NCBI RefSeq assembly: GCF_036347055.1
Contig: NZ_CP108882.1
Span: 868,001 to 932,000 of the forward strand
Direction of reading: 5' to 3'
Source of the DNA: Streptomyces sp. NBC_00820
Lineage (GTDB): Bacteria > Actinomycetota > Actinomycetes > Streptomycetales > Streptomycetaceae
Length of the DNA: 64,000 nucleotides
The position numbers and the translations under genes are program-made. The notes under the pieces are model-generated. The model was not told the DNA's origin and searched no databases. It saw nothing but the letters and a program-made list of their open reading frames with translations. The number at the start of each line of letters is the position of its first letter. The first letter of the stretch is position 1. This document shows positions 60,814 to 64,000 of this stretch, in pieces.

Positions 60814-61404
60814 ATGCACGCCATGCAGTACGAGGTGACCCTCCCCGCCGACTACGACCCGGACGTCATCCGCGCCCGGGTCGCCCGGCTGGGGCATCTG
60901 CTCGACGGCTGGGACGGCCTCGGGTTCAAGGCCTACCTGCTGCGCGAACGCGGCGTCCACGGCTCGCCGGTCAACCAGTACGCCCCCTTCTACCTGTGGA
61001 ACACCGTCGAGGGCATGAACCGCTTCCTCTGGGGCGGTGCCTTCCAGGGGATCGTGGACGACTTCGGCCGTCCCGCCGTACGGCAGTGGACCGGCCTCGC
61101 CTATGCGGAGGGCACCCCCGGCGCGGCAGCAGCCTCCGCCGCGTTCGCGGTGCGACGGCGGCAACCGGTGCCGGACGGAGCCGAGTTGACCACGCTCATG
61201 GAGGAGGCGGCCGGCGAGGTGCGGCGGCTGGCCGGTGAGGACGGTGCCGTGCTCGCGGCGGCGGCCGTGGATCCGCACCGCTGGGAGCTGGTGCACTTCT
61301 CCCTCTGGGAGCACGACGCGCCCAAGGCCGAGGGAGACGTCTTCCAGGTGCTGCACCTGTCCGCGCCCGGCCGGGACCGTCTCCCCCGCGGCAGGCAGTG
61401 GTGA
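60814..61404 (+). CDS. DUF4865-family protein
   Basis: 196 residues. MQYEVTLPADYDPDVIRARVARLGHLLDGWDGLGFKAYLLRERGVHGSPVNQYAPFYLWNTVEGMNRFLWGG and the block RWELVHFSLWEHD match DUF4865, a family usually next to TetR genes. It looks like a monooxygenase-type ferredoxin-like dimer; substrate unknown. AGAAAGGA lies upstream. It overlaps the next gene by GTGA. Confidence 0.88.
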   Translation: MHAMQYEVTLPADYDPDVIRARVARLGHLLDGWDGLGFKAYLLRERGVHGSPVNQYAPFYLWNTVEGMNRFLWGGAFQGIVDDFGRPAVRQWTGLAYAEGTPGAAAASAAFAVRRRQPVPDGAELTTLMEEAAGEVRRLAGEDGAVLAAAAVDPHRWELVHFSLWEHDAPKAEGDVFQVLHLSAPGRDRLPRGRQW

Positions 61405-62309
61405 GCGAGGTCCGTACCGTGCTCGGGGACATCCGCCCCGAGGAACTGGGCGCCTGTGACGCGCACGACCATCTGTTCCTGCGCAGCCCTCGGCTGCCCG
61501 GCCAGGAACTCGACGACGTCCCCGCCGCACGGGCCGAACTCGCGGCGTTCCGCGCGGCGGGCGGATCCGCCGTCGTGCAGTGGACGCCGTACGGCATGGG
61601 GCGGCGGGCCGCCGACCTGCCGGGGCTGTCCCGCGCCACGGGCGTCCGGATCGTCTGCGCGACGGGCCTGCATCAAGCCGCGCACTACGGGCCGGAGTTG
61701 CTCGACGGTCTGCGGGGCGGCCTGGCCGAGGTGTTCGTATCCGAGCTGACCGAGGGGATCGGCACGTCGGGGGTGCGGGCCGGTCTGATCAAGGTGGCGG
61801 GCGGCTTCCACGGCCTGGACGCCCATGCCCGCTGGACGATGGCCGCCGCGGCCGAGGCGCACCATGCCACGGGGGCACCGATCGCCGTCCATCTGGAGCT
61901 GGGCACCGGGGCACTCGACGTACTCGACCTGCTGTGCGGTGAGTTGGGCGTGCCCGGACATCGGGTGATCCTCGGGCATCTCAACCGCTCCCCCGATCCG
62001 GTGACGCACCGGCAGGCCGCCGAGTCGGGGTGCTGGCTGGCCTTCGACGGGCCTTCCCTGGCGCATCACGCCACCGACTGGCGCATGCCGGAGGCGGTAC
62101 TCGCCCTGGTGGAGGGCGGGTACGGGGACCGGGTACTGCTCGGCGGGGACACGGTCGTCGCCGGGGCGCGGTCGGTGAACGGCGGCCCCGGGATGCCCTA
62201 CCTGCTGCGCCGGGTGCGGCCGCGATTGGCTGCGGCGGTGGGCGCGGAACTGGTGGACCGCATCCTCACGGAGCATCCGGGGCGGGCGTTCGCGGTCGAC
62301 TGGGCGTGA
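61401..62309 (+). CDS. Phosphotriesterase-like metal-dependent hydrolase
   Basis: 302 residues from GTG 61401. The metal ligands of the amidohydrolase barrel appear as HDHLF (~20-24), the bridging Lys in AGLIKVAGG (~130), IAVHLELGTG and VILGHLNRS (His), and LGGDTVV (Asp). The fold matches phosphotriesterase (Php) homologues, which hydrolyse phosphate or lactone esters. The stop of the DUF4865 gene overlaps its start (GTGA), so it is the second structural gene of a TetR-controlled unit. Confidence 0.85.
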   Translation: MSEVRTVLGDIRPEELGACDAHDHLFLRSPRLPGQELDDVPAARAELAAFRAAGGSAVVQWTPYGMGRRAADLPGLSRATGVRIVCATGLHQAAHYGPELLDGLRGGLAEVFVSELTEGIGTSGVRAGLIKVAGGFHGLDAHARWTMAAAAEAHHATGAPIAVHLELGTGALDVLDLLCGELGVPGHRVILGHLNRSPDPVTHRQAAESGCWLAFDGPSLAHHATDWRMPEAVLALVEGGYGDRVLLGGDTVVAGARSVNGGPGMPYLLRRVRPRLAAAVGAELVDRILTEHPGRAFAVDWA

Positions 62310-62625
62310 CGGTTCGGTGGGGCGCTACGTGACGGCGCCACGGGCCGAAGGATGGAGGGATGGAGTCGGAACACCCCCGCCACCGATCCGGGGAGGCGAG
62401 ACGGTCATGGCACTGGTGATGTGCGATCGCTGCGAGCGCTGTGGGACGGTCGCGTTGCCGCCTCCGGCCGGATCGCGGGCGTGGGGGGCAAGCTGCTGCC
62501 ATGAGTGCGGTCGGCCGTCGCGGTGTCCGCTGCGGGGCAGTCGGCCTCGGCAGAAGGCGTCCGCCCGCCACGGCCGAAGGGGGCTGGTCTCGGCAGGAGA
62601 CCGGCCCGGTGGCGGGAGCCGCGGC
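62310..62625. other. Intergenic region after the phosphotriesterase-like gene
   Basis: 316 bp. A frame beginning at ATG 62407 (GGGAGG ~10 nt upstream) starts MCDRCERCG and later CCHECGRPSRC, but its Cys-rich part is short and it runs into the antisense Nudix gene, so it is not called. No other structure is visible. Confidence 0.35.
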
Positions 62626-63356
62626 TCAGTCGGAGGTCAGGTCGTGACGGCGTACGACCGGCTCCAGGTAGTCGGCCCGCGGCCCGTCCAGTCCGTCCAG
62701 GGCGGCCGCTGAGCGGATCAGCTCGATCCGGTCGAACTCGGCTTCTCGGCCCCGGGCGGTCTCCGCCCTCGCCAGCTCCGCGTACCGCTCGCCCAGCTCG
62801 GCCGCCGAACGTGGCGGCGCGGTGAACATGACGCCGACGTTGCCGCCGTCGCCCCGCGTGGCCAGCCTCAGGGTCAGGGCGTCGGCCGGGGTGTCGGAGC
62901 CGATCTCCTCGGTCAGTTCACGGGCGGCGTGCAGCGCAGACCGGCCAGGTCCAGCTCGTCCTGTCCGTCGGGGGGTTCGACGGTCCCGCCGGGCAGCTGC
63001 CAGCGTCCCGGCGCCGAGGTCGAGGGGGACATCCGGCCCACCAGCAGCCGGCCGTCGTCGGAGGGTTGCAGTACGGCGACGAACAGGGCCGGCCAGGTGG
63101 GCGCGTCCGGAACCTGGCGCAGGGCGCGGTAGCGGTAGGTGGCCCGGGCCCAGGACAGGACCAGGCCGTCGGGACCGTCCCGCTCCATCCCCGTCAGCGC
63201 GGCCACCGGGCCGTCGAAGAGCGCCGGGTTGGCCCGTACCGCCTCCTCCCAGTGGCGGTCCATCGCCGCGCGGTGGCGCGGGGACAGCTCCGGAGCCGGT
63301 GTCTCGACGAGCCGGATGCGCGGCGCGTCCCAGAGGTCCACCGCGTCGGCCGTCAT
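62626..63356 (-). pseudogene. Nudix hydrolase gene with a one-base frameshift
   Basis: From ATG 63356 the protein runs normally to GRWQLPGGTVEPPDGQDELDLAGLR, then changes to nonsense (CTPPVN) and stops. In the next frame the match resumes as HAARELTEEIGSD and continues to TSD before TGA 62626. Inserting one base near 62935 restores a complete Nudix box and a continuous ~242-residue protein. So the box is split: this is a recent pseudogene or a sequencing error. Its ATG overlaps the ROK gene stop by ATGA, so the two form one operon. Confidence 0.75.
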
Positions 63357-64000
63357 CGCAGCGCCCCCAGCGGATCGTCCAGTACCGGCTGCCACGCCAG
63401 CTCCGCCGCGCCGACCAGGCTGTCGTGGTCCAGGGTGCAGGGCAGGATGGGGACTCCGCCGCTCTGGCCCCACAGGCTGCGGCCGGCGACGACCGCGCGC
63501 AGTCGCCCGGGGTCGGCCTCCAGGAGGGTGCGGTGCAGGCCGCCGAGGATGATGCGGTCGGGGTTGAGGATGTTGACCAGGCCCGCGAGGCCCTGGCCGA
63601 GGCGGTCGATCAGGGTCTCGGCGGCGGTGCGCACGGACGGGTCGGCGTACTGGGTGCGCAGCAGGTCGTTGGCCTGCTGGAGCAGGGAGACCTCGGGTCC
63701 GGGTGCGCGGCCCGCCTCGACGAGCAGGGCGAGCGGGTCCGCCTCGACGTCCAGACAGCCCCGGCTGCCGCAGTGGCAGGGGCGGCCCTCGGGGTTGACG
63801 GTGAGGTGGCCGACCTCCAGGGCCAGGCCCGAACTGCCGGTGTGCAGGCGGCCGTCGAGGACCAGCGCACCGCCCACGCCCCGGTGGCCGGTCGCCACGC
63901 ACAGCAGGTCCCGGGCGCCCCGGCCGGCGCCGTGCCGGTGTTCGGCGAGCGCGGCGAGGTTGACGTCGTTGCCCGCGAAGGCGGGGCCGGTGATGCCAGC
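63353..64000 (-). CDS. ROK-family protein, 3' part (5' end outside window)
   Basis: The frame is open to the window edge. It has LCVATGHRGVGGALVLDGRLHTGSSGLALEVGHLTVNPEGRPCHCGSRGCLDVE, containing the ROK sugar/ATP-binding region and the zinc site CHCGSRGC. The C-terminal part ends LVGAAELAWQPVL. ROK proteins are sugar kinases or sugar-responsive repressors; the N-terminal HTH that would decide lies outside. It overlaps the Nudix gene by ATGA. Confidence 0.85.
   Translation of the reverse strand, partial: AGITGPAFAGNDVNLAALAEHRHGAGRGARDLLCVATGHRGVGGALVLDGRLHTGSSGLALEVGHLTVNPEGRPCHCGSRGCLDVEADPLALLVEAGRAPGPEVSLLQQANDLLRTQYADPSVRTAAETLIDRLGQGLAGLVNILNPDRIILGGLHRTLLEADPGRLRAVVAGRSLWGQSGGVPILPCTLDHDSLVGAAELAWQPVLDDPLGALR

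Noticed and set aside
62407..62712. Possible small Cys-rich protein starting MALVMCDRCERCG
   Set aside because: It has a fair ribosome site, but most of it is Arg/Gly-rich and it runs into the antisense Nudix gene. The Cys spacing is not a clear zinc finger.

Overview
The window is chromosomal DNA from a high-GC actinomycete, almost certainly Streptomyces. Support comes from the strong G/C third-position bias, many GTG starts, mycothiol-dependent (MDMPI-type) enzymes, SARP/AfsR and BTAD-type regulation, two TerD-domain proteins, a Cys-rich actinobacterial sulfur leader peptide, and long loop-and-stem terminators without T tracts.

Layout. 1-4 kb: the tail of a DHA2-type MFS pump, two mycothiol-dependent enzymes, a decayed MerR/TipAS gene, a 190-bp MITE-like element and transposase scraps. 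3.9-6.6 kb: a MarR-GNAT fusion divergent from a Tat-exported phospholipase C-like enzyme, with a shared operator-like motif in both promoters. 6.6-11 kb: a second CTAG-flanked element, a catalase, a CBS protein, a YihY membrane protein and a VOC protein. 11.3-15.4 kb: a sulfonate/taurine uptake and cleavage operon behind a 23-codon Cys-ending leader peptide. 15.6-22.2 kb: a TerD-related protein, a Nudix hydrolase, an HhH-GPD glycosylase and a SARP regulator, followed by an inverted copy of the first element.

22.5-31 kb is the most interesting region. It is a tightly packed minus-strand operon encoding, in transcription order, a BioD/CobQ-like P-loop enzyme, an ABC ATPase, two ABC-2 permeases, a 22-residue peptide with an excellent ribosome binding site, an M16 peptidase, a GNAT-nucleotidyltransferase fusion and a B12-binding radical SAM enzyme. 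A hairpin after the peptide gene and a 15-bp-stem terminator after the last gene frame it. I read it as a RiPP or peptide-scaffold pathway: peptide made, modified by the radical SAM and transferase enzymes, cut by the M16 peptidase and exported. I cannot assign it to a known class.

31.3-36.9 kb: an RHS-toxin remnant with its Imm35/YrhB immunity gene, then a likely 3-hydroxybutyrate module (MHS transporter, GAF-PucR regulator, SDR dehydrogenase) with a shared palindrome, and a Nudix protein. 37-49.5 kb is ordinary chromosome: apolipoprotein N-acyltransferase, an O-antigen-ligase-like protein, an Asp/Glu racemase-family protein, an HpnB-like glycosyltransferase, a double TerD protein, a MOSC protein and a beta-helix/AAA fusion. 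49.5-64 kb: a membrane hydrolase, a DeoR regulator, a Cds1-like PLP enzyme, an RsbW-like ATPase, a MacB/LolD-like ABC exporter with a SHOCT protein, a TetR-DUF4865-phosphotriesterase cluster, a frameshifted Nudix gene and the 3' part of a ROK gene.

No rRNA, tRNA or CRISPR array was seen. Product names rest on motif recognition by eye; no database search was run.
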